Below are positions 30,220 through 39,259 of a stretch of 39,259 nt of DNA, in pieces. How positions within the stretch are numbered: position 1 is the first letter of the stretch; each line of letters opens with the position of its first letter. The stretch is from Branchiostoma floridae (taxonomy: Eukaryota > Chordata > Leptocardii > Amphioxiformes > Branchiostomatidae): NCBI RefSeq assembly GCF_000003815.2, contig NC_049983.1:4117764-4157022 (forward strand), given 5' to 3'. Made by a program: the position numbers and the translations under genes. The notes under the pieces are model-generated. The model ran no database searches and was not told the origin of the DNA. It saw only the letters and a list, made by a program, of their open reading frames with translations.

Positions 30220-30396
30220 CACAGCTTTGCTCGTCCTCCCAGTCACCGCATTCATCGTTATCATTACAGAACGAGAAACTCGTAGTGCACACCCCTGTGC
30301 CATTACACGTTTCGTCGGTTATATGTTCCATGTGGTACGCAGGTAGCCACTCCGTCAAAAATGATCGCAGGCCTACCCACTGCCCAGTGCAGTTAT
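30220..30396 (-). CDS. Exon: LDLa module 3 with an N-terminal extension
   Basis: A 177-bp phase 1-1 exon of 59 codons. The acceptor is ATGACAG ending at 30397 and the donor GTAACT starts at 30219. Six cysteines are present. The usual CDGxxDC is CNDNDEC, followed by WEDEQSC, so the acidic cage is kept in altered form. About 25 residues without cysteine (Trp, Leu and Tyr rich) separate the first cysteine from the second, which is long for an LDLa module. A Penelope-like fragment on the opposite strand begins about 110 bp upstream of this exon in gene sense. Confidence 0.8.
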
Positions 30397-30509
30397 CTGT
30401 CATACAAATCACGTAATTGTGAATAGTTACATAGTTCTAACATGATTGCTTTTAAAAACGCATTGAGAATTGATGGCATCACTATGCTAAATACACAAGA
30501 TGGGATTGA

Positions 30510-30782
30510 TCAGAACTCTCATATAGAGCAGACCACATCATCACAGAAGAAGGAGACAGGGCGGCGGGGTATGGGCACCTCAAAACCGTGTTGTCCAATG
30601 GCAGTTACACCAAGCTGGCGCAAGAAATTCATCCCTCCCCCACGTACTCGTATCCATTGGCCCATAGGCTATTTGACCCTCCCTACGTGGGGGTATAACA
30701 GGTGCCATCACTAGAAAAATCAGACACAAAGGGGTGCCAGTCCACAGCAGACCCCACAAGACCATCAAGCAACTAGAAAGGT
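30510..30782 (+). pseudogene. Penelope-like element fragment, frameshifted
   Basis: One frame reads LSYRADHIITEEGDR, then GHLKTVLSNG. After a frameshift near 30690 another reads GGITGAITRKIRHKGVPVHS, then RPHKTIKQLE. These match the region after the reverse transcriptase of Penelope-like elements: 'R-T-L-x-x-R-A-x-x-x-x-x-E-E-x-D-R ... H-x-x-x-L-x-x-N-G' and 'V-x-G-x-x-x-x-I-x-R-x-x-x-x-x-G-V-P-V-H-x-K-P'. It is inactive and antisense to the host gene, in the intron before LDLa 3. Confidence 0.65.
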
Positions 30783-31769
30783 AACATTTGCAAGCAAATA
30801 CAGAATGTTACCTTCACATGGTCTACCTGGACGGGTAAACTGATTTAGTTGAAGATGTTGACAGGATAAGTCAAGAAAGTACAAATAAATGTTGATGATT
30901 TTTTATGTGTAACGTTATGCTTCTTGAATAATGAACCCAACGTTCAATATTGTTCCAAACAGGGTTTCCCATCATCATCTCATCTCAGTCCCATAGCTAC
31001 AAGCCACAAATTTAGCGTGGGGAAGGCGGTCATCTGCGGGAGGCTCATGGCCTAGGAATTTTTTTCGGCTTGGGGGAGGGCCAGGGAGAAATTTCTTGGC
31101 TTGCGGACAGAGACCCATGGAAAAAAAACTGATTTTCTTTGACAATATGTATTCAAATGTTAAAAAAATAAAGCTTTGAATCACTCGGGAAATTCATAAT
31201 CTCTGACTTTGTGCAGGACGCGCGCCGCGAAGTCCAGTTGATAAAAATAACATAAGAATAAGTTAAATTTTGCGCTATTCGTCATCGTTGACGGACAAAC
31301 TCTCCGCGTAATTATAGACAAATTTTGCAAAAATCTCGCAGTCGACCTAAACGCCTGTATTCCGAACTTTTATTTGGTCAGGATGCTATGGGAACTAGGG
31401 CAGAAATCCTTACGCGGGTTAAAGTAATTGGATAAACATGCCCCTTTCATTATGAATAATTTTACAAAACAACCAAAACCCCGTTCACTCTTGTTTATTT
31501 TTTAAGCTTGTCTAGAATGTTCATGTCTGGTTACTCAGACCGCTCAATTACAAAACTTGAAATTCATCCAGCACTTTCCCACACATTTGGCGTATCTGTA
31601 TAGATGCTGTTTTGGTACGGTATTTGTCTATTTCGGCTAGCACTGTTTAGCCGACCATTCAAAGACAGGGGACGCGACGCCATTTCTAAAAACCCCTGTT
31701 ATGTCCGGTTAAGCCATAATTTGTTTTAAAACAACACATGGAAGTTTATGCATGAGATCGTTTGTGTGC
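30783..31769. other. Intron sequence without recognised features
   Basis: Short frames only. No exon or repeat could be supported. Confidence 0.4.
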
Positions 31770-31985
31770 TACTGTATTTACCTTCGCCAGAATGACAGGA
31801 GGTTATGTTTTGAGCGTGTTTGTGTGTCTGTCAGTGTGTGTGTGGGTGTGTCAACAGCATAACTCGATAAGCCTTTGATGGATCCTGAAGATATTTGGTA
31901 GGTGGGTAGGGGTCGACAAAACGAAGGTCAAGTTCGTTAATGGGCCCACTAGCGGCTTGCAAAGGTACTGTAGCGGAACCTCAAT
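31770..31985 (+). mobile_element. Dispersed repeat-like segment
   Basis: CCTTCGCCAGAATGACAGGA, GGTTATGTTTT, a TGTGTGTCTGTCAGTGTGTG block and then TTTGATGGATCCTGAAGATA, with AAGGTCAAGTTCGTT also present at the end of repeat B. The shape is that of a common interspersed element, but I saw only one copy in this window. Confidence 0.3.
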
Positions 31986-32141
31986 TTTTTTTATATCTCA
32001 TATTTTTATATACATATTGAGATACTTATCATGCACATTAACAGCTAATTTGCATAAGCAATGAGGAAAGTTCATAAATCCAAAGTTGTCACATATGTAA
32101 CTGAGAAAGAGGGCAGAGAGAGAGTAAGAGGTGTATGTTTG

Positions 32142-32191
32142 GGTCCCCCCCCCGGTCGAGGGTTGACCAAAAAAGCTCGGTCTGAATAGGG
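32142..32191 (-). mobile_element. Family 2 MITE terminus
   Basis: CCCCCCCGGTC, GAGGGTTGACCAAAAAAG, CTCGGTCTGAATAGGG and then TTAA (32192-32195) match 393-447 closely. The rest of the element is missing. Confidence 0.65.
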
Positions 32192-32359
32192 TTAATCGAC
32201 ATAGAGCATCGACCAGGTAATGCGAGCCACACTTTCCTCTATACCCACTACCCACTATACATATAAGTTATAACGTTACGGCTACATTAATTGGAGTACG
32301 ATATTTTTGAAGATATTATGATATATGATTTGAGGAGGGAGAACAACAAATTTCCTTAC

Positions 32360-32500
32360 CACAACCCACTTCATCCGAAGGGGTAAAATAGTCTCCTTTA
32401 TACATCCCCATAGAAATACAGTCAGGAATACCATCGCAAACACGATCATGTCCAATGCATCTCCCACAATAAAATTCCCCTGTAAACTTGCAGTGTTGTT
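32360..32500 (-). CDS. Exon: LDLa module 2
   Basis: A 141-bp phase 1-1 exon of 47 codons. The acceptor is ATTACAG ending at 32501 and the donor GTAAGG starts at 32359. The six canonical LDLa cysteines are present, with CIGHDRVCDGIPDC in the middle and SDEVGC at the end. About ten extra residues (rich in Met, Tyr, Lys) lie between C5 and the SDE calcium motif, which lengthens the usual loop. It otherwise looks like a functional calcium-binding LDLa module. Confidence 0.85.
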
Positions 32501-32974
32501 CTGTAATGAGGAAGAACACTGCAATGAATGAATCAATATATGAATAAATCAATATATATATAGAAAGGCAAAACGTGAACGGCATGACGAAATGTCGTGT
32601 ACTAAACACACAAAACACAAAAAAAAAACAAGAACGAAATTTGTGGGGTGGTAATTAGTATTGTTCACTTGTGTTTTTTTTTCAAATTATAAGGCCATGT
32701 TGATTTGATTATATGGTTGACATACTCTAAGAACCCCAAACTGAATAATACAAAAAAGTTTGGCCAACAAAATGCCTTCAGTATGAAACCTAAGTGGTCA
32801 GAAAGGTTGACCAAAGGACTAAACACACAAAGTATGGAATGCCAATTAAAATTTGTAGGTAGTACAAACCCGTTTTTCTTCTTGGACCGGTCCAAATAAA
32901 ACACCAGAAGAAAATCAATGCAACGGGTTTTGCCGCTTAGAAAATGAACAGACCATATCGGCAGGCGTTGAGGG

Positions 32975-33074
32975 NNNNNNNNNNNNNNNNNNNNNNNNNN
33001 NNNNNNNNNNNNNNNNNNNNNNNNNNNNNNNNNNNNNNNNNNNNNNNNNNNNNNNNNNNNNNNNNNNNNNNNNN
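32975..33074. other. Assembly gap of 100 N
   Basis: A run of exactly 100 N, the usual placeholder for unknown length, in the intron between LDLa 1 and LDLa 2. Further LDLa exons could be hidden here. Confidence 0.95.
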
Positions 33075-33359
33075 TCCACAGAGTTTACGGTATCGTAAAG
33101 ACCACGGAGACAATGGTTTTACATTTCCGTACCTTTTCCGTATTCGTGAAGGCAAATTAAATGCATGTGATATCTTTACATAACCTTTAAGCATCCTTAT
33201 ATGTGCTGTATAGATGAAGCGGGTATTTCTTACGTACAAAAAACATCTACAGTCTTTGAACCGACTATACGTCCACATATAGTCAGTTGAACTTTCAAGT
33301 TTTTTATTTTCGTAGTTTTCTAAGGTGGAATTTACATATAGGAGATAATATCTTTTCAT

Positions 33360-34345
33360 TGCCTTTCCGTTACATTTGATCTCATTTTACATACTCTTAT
33401 TAGTATAGGTCTATGGAGACCTCCCCCATCTTATGTATAGGTGCAAAAAAGATCAGAATGGTAGCGTTTATCTTTATTTTTAAGAATAGGCATTGCTTTT
33501 GACAGATTAAGAGTATTTTTCGCTCAATATACCACATATGCCTTTCACTAAAGCAGCGGCTTGAAATGATCATGATATAGTTAGCGTGTTTAGTTTAACC
33601 AAAAAAAGAAAATCTCTTCCCGTGTGAAACCTACATATAACAGATACAATCTTTCCAACGTCATTCCGTTACATTTGAGCTGACTTTACATAAAAGGGGG
33701 GAGGTTTAAGCAAACCTCCTCCCTTTTATGTATAGGTGGAAAAAAGATGTCGGAAAGGTAGCGTTAATCATTATTTGAAGAAGAGGCATAGCTTTTACCA
33801 AATTACGAGTATTTTCCGCTCAATATACCACATACGCCTATCACAAAAGTAGCGGCTTTGAATGAATAGCTCCTGTTGTGTTATTTTAGCGCGTTTAGTT
33901 TAACCAAGAAAAGAAAGAGGCATTGCTTTTCCCAAATTACGAGTATTTTCTGCTCAATATACCAAATGCGCTCCTCTATAAAGCAGCGGTCCCGCCTGAA
34001 TACTAGTAACTCTTTCTGAGTTAGCGTGTTTGATGAATTCAGGAAAATCAAAATATTCTCATGGGTGAAATTATAAATATAACAGATGGTATCTTTCCGT
34101 TGCTTTCTGTTACCATTGAGCTCACTTTACATAAAAAGGGTCTATGTACGGGTGCAAGAAAGATGTCGGGAGGGTAGCGTTTATTTTTTCCAGTAGAATC
34201 GTATGTTAGCGATATCGTTCTGTTACCTTTGAGCTTACTTTACAGACAACTCTCTGAACTTATTTTACAGAAGTGGAGATTGATAGTTACAGAAAAAAGA
34301 TGTCGGAGAGGTAGCGTTGAAAGCAATGAGGTTAAAAAACCTCCT
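33360..34345 (+). repeat. Diverged tandem repeat, unit about 300 bp
   Basis: TTCCGTTACATTTGA (33364, 33663), GTATTTTNCGCTCAATATAC (33515, 33808, 33942), AAAGATGTCGGAAAGGTAGC (33740, with relatives at 34160 and 34300) and GCGTGTTTAGTTTAACCAA recur in the same order with indels. Roughly three and a half units. Confidence 0.75.
33687..33732. repeat. 21-bp stem hairpin with AAGC loop
   Basis: TACATAAAAGGGGGGAGGTT pairs with AACCTCCTCCCTTTTATGTA with one mismatch around a 4-base loop. It lies inside the middle unit of the 300-bp repeat and is not conserved in that form in the other units. Confidence 0.8.
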
Positions 34346-35624
34346 TGTTGAAGGGAAGCAACAATCGCCGGGAGCACTACGTACATGCCCCCGAGGATTT
34401 GTGGTCATAATTACGGCGTGTTCCCGTTCAGGGTAAGAGGACTAGTACTGGGCGGCCTGTCCAGTATGTCGCTCGCTGTGCCGTGCAGCCAGTTGGCATC
34501 CCGACCACATAGCGTCCTCACTACGCGGTAATGTAAGCAGGGGAATATAGCGATGGTCGGGTTTCCTGTTCTCAGTTCATATAATTGCAAAAAAAACATT
34601 CTTATCATCTAGAAGAACATTTATTATCTACAAGTAATATTGTTCTCCCAGAAAGGCTGGTATTTTTTAGTGTGGTAACAGTTTTTGTGTTTAGCTAAAC
34701 CTACTAGGCTTAACAGCGTACAAAGGGGGTGGTGTTTTTTTTTCAAATTCAAATTTATTTGCCGTAAACTATGAATAACGAACAACGCGGCATTGAATTT
34801 CAAATTAGCAGTTCCCAGAAGAGGTTCACATGTGTTATGTGATGGGACGTTATCCAATGACAGACAAGAGTGGGTTTTTTAAATGCAGAATTTATAGAAG
34901 TTATAGAAATCGAGTGTAAAGGTGGTCAAAAGATCACGGAAAAGTCTTAAGAAACGCACGCTTTCCGCCCGAAATATTGTTATTAACGACGCCTTTAAAC
35001 GTCTAAAAGTTGCGGAAAGGCACGTGAGGAGTGCCGAAACGTACATATAAGTGCCAACGTAAAGGTAACATTAAAGGGAATCTTTACGTTCACGGAAAGA
35101 AGTCGTTAAGTTGCGGAAAGGGTGCAGAAACGTCGCTTTTACGTTGAGTTTAAGCTTGCTTAAATACCAGATTTCGTGCTGTGGGTTTTATAACCAATTG
35201 AGCTGAAATCTGGCATAGAAGTGCACTTCACATATGTGCACATGGATCCAATAACACTTTTGGCATACAGTACAACAAAATGCGTAATTTTGCGATTTTG
35301 GGGCCATTTTTTGACAAAAAAGGACACTTTGGGCTACTGTACACTGGTTTTGCAAACAAATGACTTAAATTTTTGTCCAGTACTAGATATTCATTCAAAT
35401 GACCCATGTATTATTTTTGGCATGAACCACTTCAAAACGATTTTGGGGGATTTTTTTGGTCATTTTCCGACGGCAACAGGGTCAATGACCTCAAGGTCGT
35501 TGACCCCATTTTGAGGCTTTCTCACTTGCAGAACTGTATGCCGATATAACTTAATTAAAAAGGTAACCAATCGCTTAGCCCGAATCAACATCGTGAGGAG
35601 GATTTGGCAGCCAATCAGCGAGCC
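34346..35624. other. Intron sequence; one palindrome, otherwise unrecognised
   Basis: Words around TTGCGGAAAGG recur at 35013 and 35111, which suggests another diverged local repeat. A near-perfect palindrome GGGTCAATGACCT ... AGGTCGTTGACCC lies at 35481-35508. No gene was seen. Confidence 0.4.
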
Positions 35625-36190
35625 TAGTGTTATCTGGAAGAGTCCATTGTTACACGGAGGGGTTCATTTTTATCAATTCATCTTTGGACTGAGGATAATG
35701 TAAAGTCTTTAAGTGGGTGTATTTTTGGACTGTTGCAATTTTACATGGTGTGTACTGGAAGAGTACATTCTTGCACGGAGGGGACATTTTCTTAAAAATC
35801 CATTTTTAGACTTTGGTGACTATTTCAAAGTCCTTATTTCAGTGGGGTTATTTTGGACTGGTCTAATTTGAAATTTACATGGGGTATGCTGAAAGAGTCC
35901 ATTCTTGTACATTTTCTAAAGTCGATTTTTGAACTTTGGTGATTATATCGTACCGTTTCATGCACCTTTTTTGCTAACCTCAATTTTGGATTCGGTTCAA
36001 AAGGCCATGTTATCAGTTGGAGTATTTCTGAACTGGTTTATTGTGAAAAATCCACATGGAGTATACTGGAGTCCATTCGTGCACAGGAGGAATTTGGGTT
36101 TTTGGGTTGAACCGTTATTGGTAAAAGTGATTTTTCAAATGGGTAATTTTGTTGTTGCATGTGGAGGGAGATGGCTGAAATATGCTGTAT
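35625..36190 (+). repeat. Diverged tandem repeat, unit about 120-180 bp
   Basis: TACTGGAAGAGTNCATTCTTGCACGGAGG-like blocks occur near 35630, 35754, 35887 and 36064, each followed by TTTTGGACT-like stretches and TTTACATGG. About four degraded units. (The block is given as a consensus in pieces: GGAAGAGTNCATTNTTNCAC.). Confidence 0.65.
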
Positions 36191-36597
36191 TTGCTCTCAA
36201 GCAAATGTCAGCCTTCCTAGTTTTAATTTTAAGTTGATAATGAGTTGATTTTCTATTGACGGTGTTAAATATACATGGATAGATTTTGTTACAATGGCGT
36301 ATTGGTGTTAATCCATGTTTCTTATTCAAATCTACCGCCACTAGCTAGATGTGTCACATTGTCATTGGCTGACGGGATATTTCTGACAGGTGTGCAACTG
36401 CTCTTCGGCGCCGTTTTGTTTCCGTTGCTTGGATATTTCGGCGACATGTTCCCCCAGAGTTTGCAACTTTAAGGGCAATTCAAAGACAGGAAATGTAGAT
36501 TAAGAAGGTGAAAAGTTTATCATTGCCAAGCCTACCGCCATTGTGATCCAAAATCAAATTCATTATTTCCGACACATCATCTCTCGGCCCCTCCGCC

Positions 36598-36697
36598 CGT
36601 AGTGGTTCGGTCCAATTTGGTAACTTATCATTTTATTGCACACGCCGAATAATTGTACGATATACGCTGGCAAATTGTGCGATTAAACGGCTTCTAA
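36598..36697 (-). mobile_element. pogo-like MITE, truncated copy
   Basis: ATAATTGTACGATATACGCT and GTGCGATTAAACGGCTTCTA match the right half of the element at 38319-38492. The left terminus is absent. Confidence 0.55.
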
Positions 36698-37079
36698 TGT
36701 ATTTGCTATCTATTGATATTCTTATCTTTCTCAATTACACACGTCACGAGGTTTAGAGTCCTAAAACCATCAAATACAGTGGCATTTGAATGAAAATCTC
36801 CTAAATGATTATGCAAATAAAATGTTTGTTTGAATATTTTGCAATAAGCTATGTAAATCATCAGGTTTTATTTTTTAATGATGCCTTAAAATCCTTTTCA
36901 GGACCCAGGGTACGGTAATAATGATTAACTATCTTAGATTCTCCCTGCTGAATTTTGCAGGACTATCGAATTCTCAAGTGACCCCTAAACCACATGAACT
37001 AACTATGTAGATACCATGGAGATTCGAATTTTCTCTTTGACAACAATACACCTACGAAATATAATGAAGATCAATTCAC

Positions 37080-37175
37080 AACTGAGAGAGACAGAGAAAC
37101 AAAGAGAGAGTGAGAGAAAAAGAAAGAACGAGCGATAGAGAATAAATAAATGAATGAACCAATGAATGAATGATC
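37080..37175 (+). repeat. Purine-rich low-complexity tract
   Basis: GAGAGA and AAAGAAAG words followed by AATGAATGAACC tetranucleotide-like units. It is located about 120 bases downstream, in gene sense, of LDLa exon 1. Confidence 0.8.
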
Positions 37176-37290
37176 TCGACTTGACTTGGATTCCCGAATG
37201 AACCAATCATTTTTCTCTATACCATCTATAATTCTGTATACATGTAATGATATAGTTCTGTAATTCATTCTCAATCAATGGAGAGCGTAC

Positions 37291-37434
37291 CGCAGTTCGT
37301 TTCATCATCAGAACATGTCATTGTTGTGTACATGTTACATGATAGGAAGCCATCACAAACGTCCTCAGGTAAGTAGCATAGTGAAAGCTGGTCGCACTGA
37401 CACCTCCATCCTCCAATAGAGTCGCAGTATTCAT
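37291..37434 (-). CDS. Exon: LDLa module 1
   Basis: A 144-bp phase 1-1 exon of 48 codons. The acceptor is AAACAG at 37435-37440 and the donor is GTACGC from 37290. The translation carries the LDLa core: CDG at the calcium cage, a cysteine spacing of the C4-C5-C6 type, and a C-terminal SDDETNC. It has eight cysteines instead of six; the extra pair is near the N-terminal side (WRCQC). It is separated from the next exon by an intron of about 4.8 kb that contains a gap and several tandem repeats, so its membership of the same gene rests on phase and module type. Confidence 0.75.
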
Positions 37435-37909
37435 CTGTTTATGAAGTAAATTGACAAACAAGAATGCACTAGCTTTATCTAGATCTTATTCATGGTCTCA
37501 GTCTGACTAGCAACAGCCTACCAAATGCACTCTTTTCCCGTTACGAACCAAATATTAGATAAAAGGCATTAACTGTTAGACTCAAATGGATTGCAATTAG
37601 TCTTGGCAATTCTTAGAGAGTGTTCCTGCTTATATACGATTGTATACATTTTCATATTTTCATATTTCAAACGTAGTTAAATCCGTCTTTACTGCTGGAT
37701 ATGAATATATAAATTATTACATGTTTCAGCAGCATCCACCGTTTTTATCTATGATATAAATTAAAAGTATATACAAAACTGACAAAACAAAGATTAATTC
37801 TTATTGTTCTAAATGAACAATACAGGTAACGGCCAAGGTTCTAAAGTTATCTAAGTAAACAGCACAGGTAACTACTGAAGTGTCCTAAATAGTGTTCTAA
37901 ATATATCTG

Positions 37910-37916
<7 letters not shown>

Positions 37917-37969
<53 letters not shown>
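37917..37969 (+). repeat. TG microsatellite
   Basis: About 26 uninterrupted TG units. Confidence 0.95.
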
Positions 37970-37970
<1 letters not shown>

Positions 37971-38318
37971 CTATATCAACTAGCATTCATCAACCACATA
38001 CTTTCGCCAAACAAACATTGTTCGTGGATTGCTTTTGTTTATTTATTGTTCGCTATCGTGTTTAATTTAATTTATTTGCACATAAAAAGGAAATACATAA
38101 AATAAAGGTAAATATTAAAGGATCACCTTGCGGGAGAGAGGGAGGAGCTATATTAGGCTTATAAAATCCTCCTCCTAACAAATACTGAACACAATTCGAC
38201 GATCTAATTGAAATGGGAAACAAATGATGACAAAACATAAATGAGTAGATGAATAACAACAAGGCAATATAACAAGTTAGATTTATGAAGCTTTCTTATA
38301 GGACAATACAAATCAATA

Positions 38319-38492
38319 CAGTAGAAGCCACTTAATGGCACAAAGGATTAACGCACACTTCTGTTAACTGCACGGAATCTCTAAATCCCGAACCAGTGTG
38401 GTCCAACTAGATAACTTCCCTTTATTGCAACAGTCGGATAATTGCACGAAATTCACTGGCGAATAGACCGTGCAATTAAGCGGCTTCTACTG
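38319..38492. mobile_element. pogo/Tigger-like MITE, complete (174 bp)
   Basis: Begins CAGTAGAAGCCACTTAATGG and ends with its near complement TTAAGCGGCTTCTACTG, flanked by TA on both sides (38317-38318 and 38493-38494). TA duplication and CAGT-starting ends are typical of the Tc1/mariner-pogo group. There is no coding sequence. Confidence 0.75.
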
Positions 38493-38564
38493 TAGTACGA
38501 TAACAAATCATAGAACAAAGAAATGTAGCAATATGACGAAGGTGTCTAAGAGAAATCAAAACAA

Positions 38565-39110
38565 TTGCTCAACAAAAACTTGATTTTTACTGTGCATGAC
38601 TGTATAACAGATGACGATGGGCGTATTATTATGGTAGATATTTCTTTACATGAAATGCGTTTCTGCTTGGCTAATTTATACGCACCAAACAGTTTCTTTG
38701 AGTTCATTGAAAATAGTTTCACAAACCTCAAAATAAGGCATAAAAAATCTAATTGTTGTAGGGGACTTAAACACGGTCCAAAATGCTATTTTAGACCGAG
38801 GAGGACGTAATCCAACAACATACCATTCACACACACAACAAAGAATCAAAGACATGATGTTAACATTTTAAATTTAGTAGACGTGTGGTGATTCAAAACC
38901 CCCACAATTACGTAGATTTACATGGCGTAGAGGCAAACATGACAGTCGTATTGATTAGTTTTTAGTTCCTTTTTCACTTTTGACAGACACATCCAACATA
39001 TCAATATCAGATAGATATAAATATCAGACCATAAGTTTATTTCGATATATTTACGAACTTCCACGAACAGCCACGGGGAAAAATTATAATTGAAAATAAC
39101 CAGTCTTTAT
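38565..39110 (+). pseudogene. LINE endonuclease (APE type) remnant with frameshift and stops
   Basis: The first frame gives NLIFTVHDCITDDDGR then LANLYAPN, the 'N-x-Y-A-P-N' block of APE-type endonucleases. After a -1/+2 shift near 38745 the next frame gives NLIVVGDLNTVQNAILDRGG, the G-D-F/L-N catalytic block. Further on TWRRGKHDSRID and SDHKFISIYL-like sequence follow in shifted frames, the S-R-I-D and S-D-H blocks. A stop replaces the residue after SRID. The element is truncated on both sides and ended by a TTAA MITE. Confidence 0.7.
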
Positions 39111-39113
39111 TAA

Positions 39114-39259
39114 CCCTCAAGCACCCGACATTTTTTGCGACTAAAATGACAGAGTGGGGTCTAAACCGACCCAAAATGTTTTGTTTATAAAATCTCAGTA
39201 CCATTTCTTATCGATGATCATTGTACATACTTTGCTTCGTCATGTAAATGGAATATTTG
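39114..39259 (+). mobile_element. Diverged family 1 MITE inserted into a LINE, cut by window end
   Basis: TTAA (39110-39113) is followed by CCCTCAAGCACCCGACA and a GGGGTC/GACCC palindrome in the same order as family 1, but with many substitutions. It interrupts the LINE endonuclease remnant just upstream. Confidence 0.55.

Larger units (their letters stand above)
17049..37434 (-). other. Mosaic extracellular gene: LDLa x6 - F5/8C - CTLD - CUB - CTLD (15 exons seen)
   Basis: This is a gene-level span for the exons listed separately. All exons run on the minus strand, have AG acceptors and GT donors, and join in one frame: six phase 1-1 LDLa exons, two F5/8C exons (1-0, 0-1), three CTLD exons (1-0, 0-1, 1-1), a CUB exon ending in phase 1, and three CTLD exons (1-1, 1-2, 2-stop). 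About 840 codons are visible. LDLa modules usually bind calcium and protein ligands, F5/8C domains bind lipids or glycans, CTLDs bind glycans or proteins, and CUB domains mediate protein contacts, so a secreted recognition or matrix protein is likely. No membrane segment follows the last CTLD. The 5' end and signal peptide are not seen. That all exons form a single transcript is inferred from phase and order, not from RNA. Confidence 0.75.

Overview
This is a eukaryotic genomic window, very probably from an invertebrate deuterostome. A lancelet (Branchiostoma) is my best guess, from the mosaic extracellular gene, the dense small DNA transposons and the CR1/Penelope-type retroelement debris. 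That is inference; no sequence search was run. Two assembly gaps of N are present (20213-20325 and 32975-33074).

The main gene lies on the minus strand, from about 37434 down to a stop codon at 17049-17051. I could place fifteen exons with GT/AG boundaries and consistent reading frame. In gene order they encode six LDL-receptor class A (LDLa) modules, each on its own phase 1-1 exon; one F5/8 type C (discoidin) domain on two exons; a first C-type lectin domain (CTLD1) on three exons; a CUB domain whose 5' part falls in the gap; and a second C-type lectin domain (CTLD2) on three exons ending in a stop. About 840 codons are visible. The signal peptide and 5' end lie upstream of the window or in sequence I could not recognise. 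No transmembrane segment follows CTLD2, so the product as seen is a secreted, multi-domain recognition protein. The phase 1 domain borders are the signature of exon shuffling.

The introns and the downstream flank are full of repeats. One family of TTAA-flanked, CCCTCAAACC-ended elements (piggyBac-like MITEs) occurs at 2628-2938, 11942-12673, 14603-15551, 18556-19471, 20702-21674 and 39114-39259. A second TTAA family ends in CCCTATTCAGACCGGG. Fragments of a Penelope-like element, a non-LTR reverse transcriptase tail, a LINE endonuclease and pogo-like MITEs are also present, along with several minisatellites.

The region from 1 to 16.9 kb holds no confident gene. Its notable structures are a higher-order array A-B-B-A-B-B-A at 5853-9372, built from a 476-bp TIR element and a 516-bp repeat and enclosed by a 33-bp inverted repeat; a long complex inverted repeat enclosing about 3 kb (9720-10310 and 13330-13760); and a 1.2-kb segmental duplication whose second copy begins exactly at a foldback. 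At 3260-3775 a minus-strand open frame sits behind a promoter-like cluster of CCAAT, E2F and YY1 motifs. It is the only other candidate gene.
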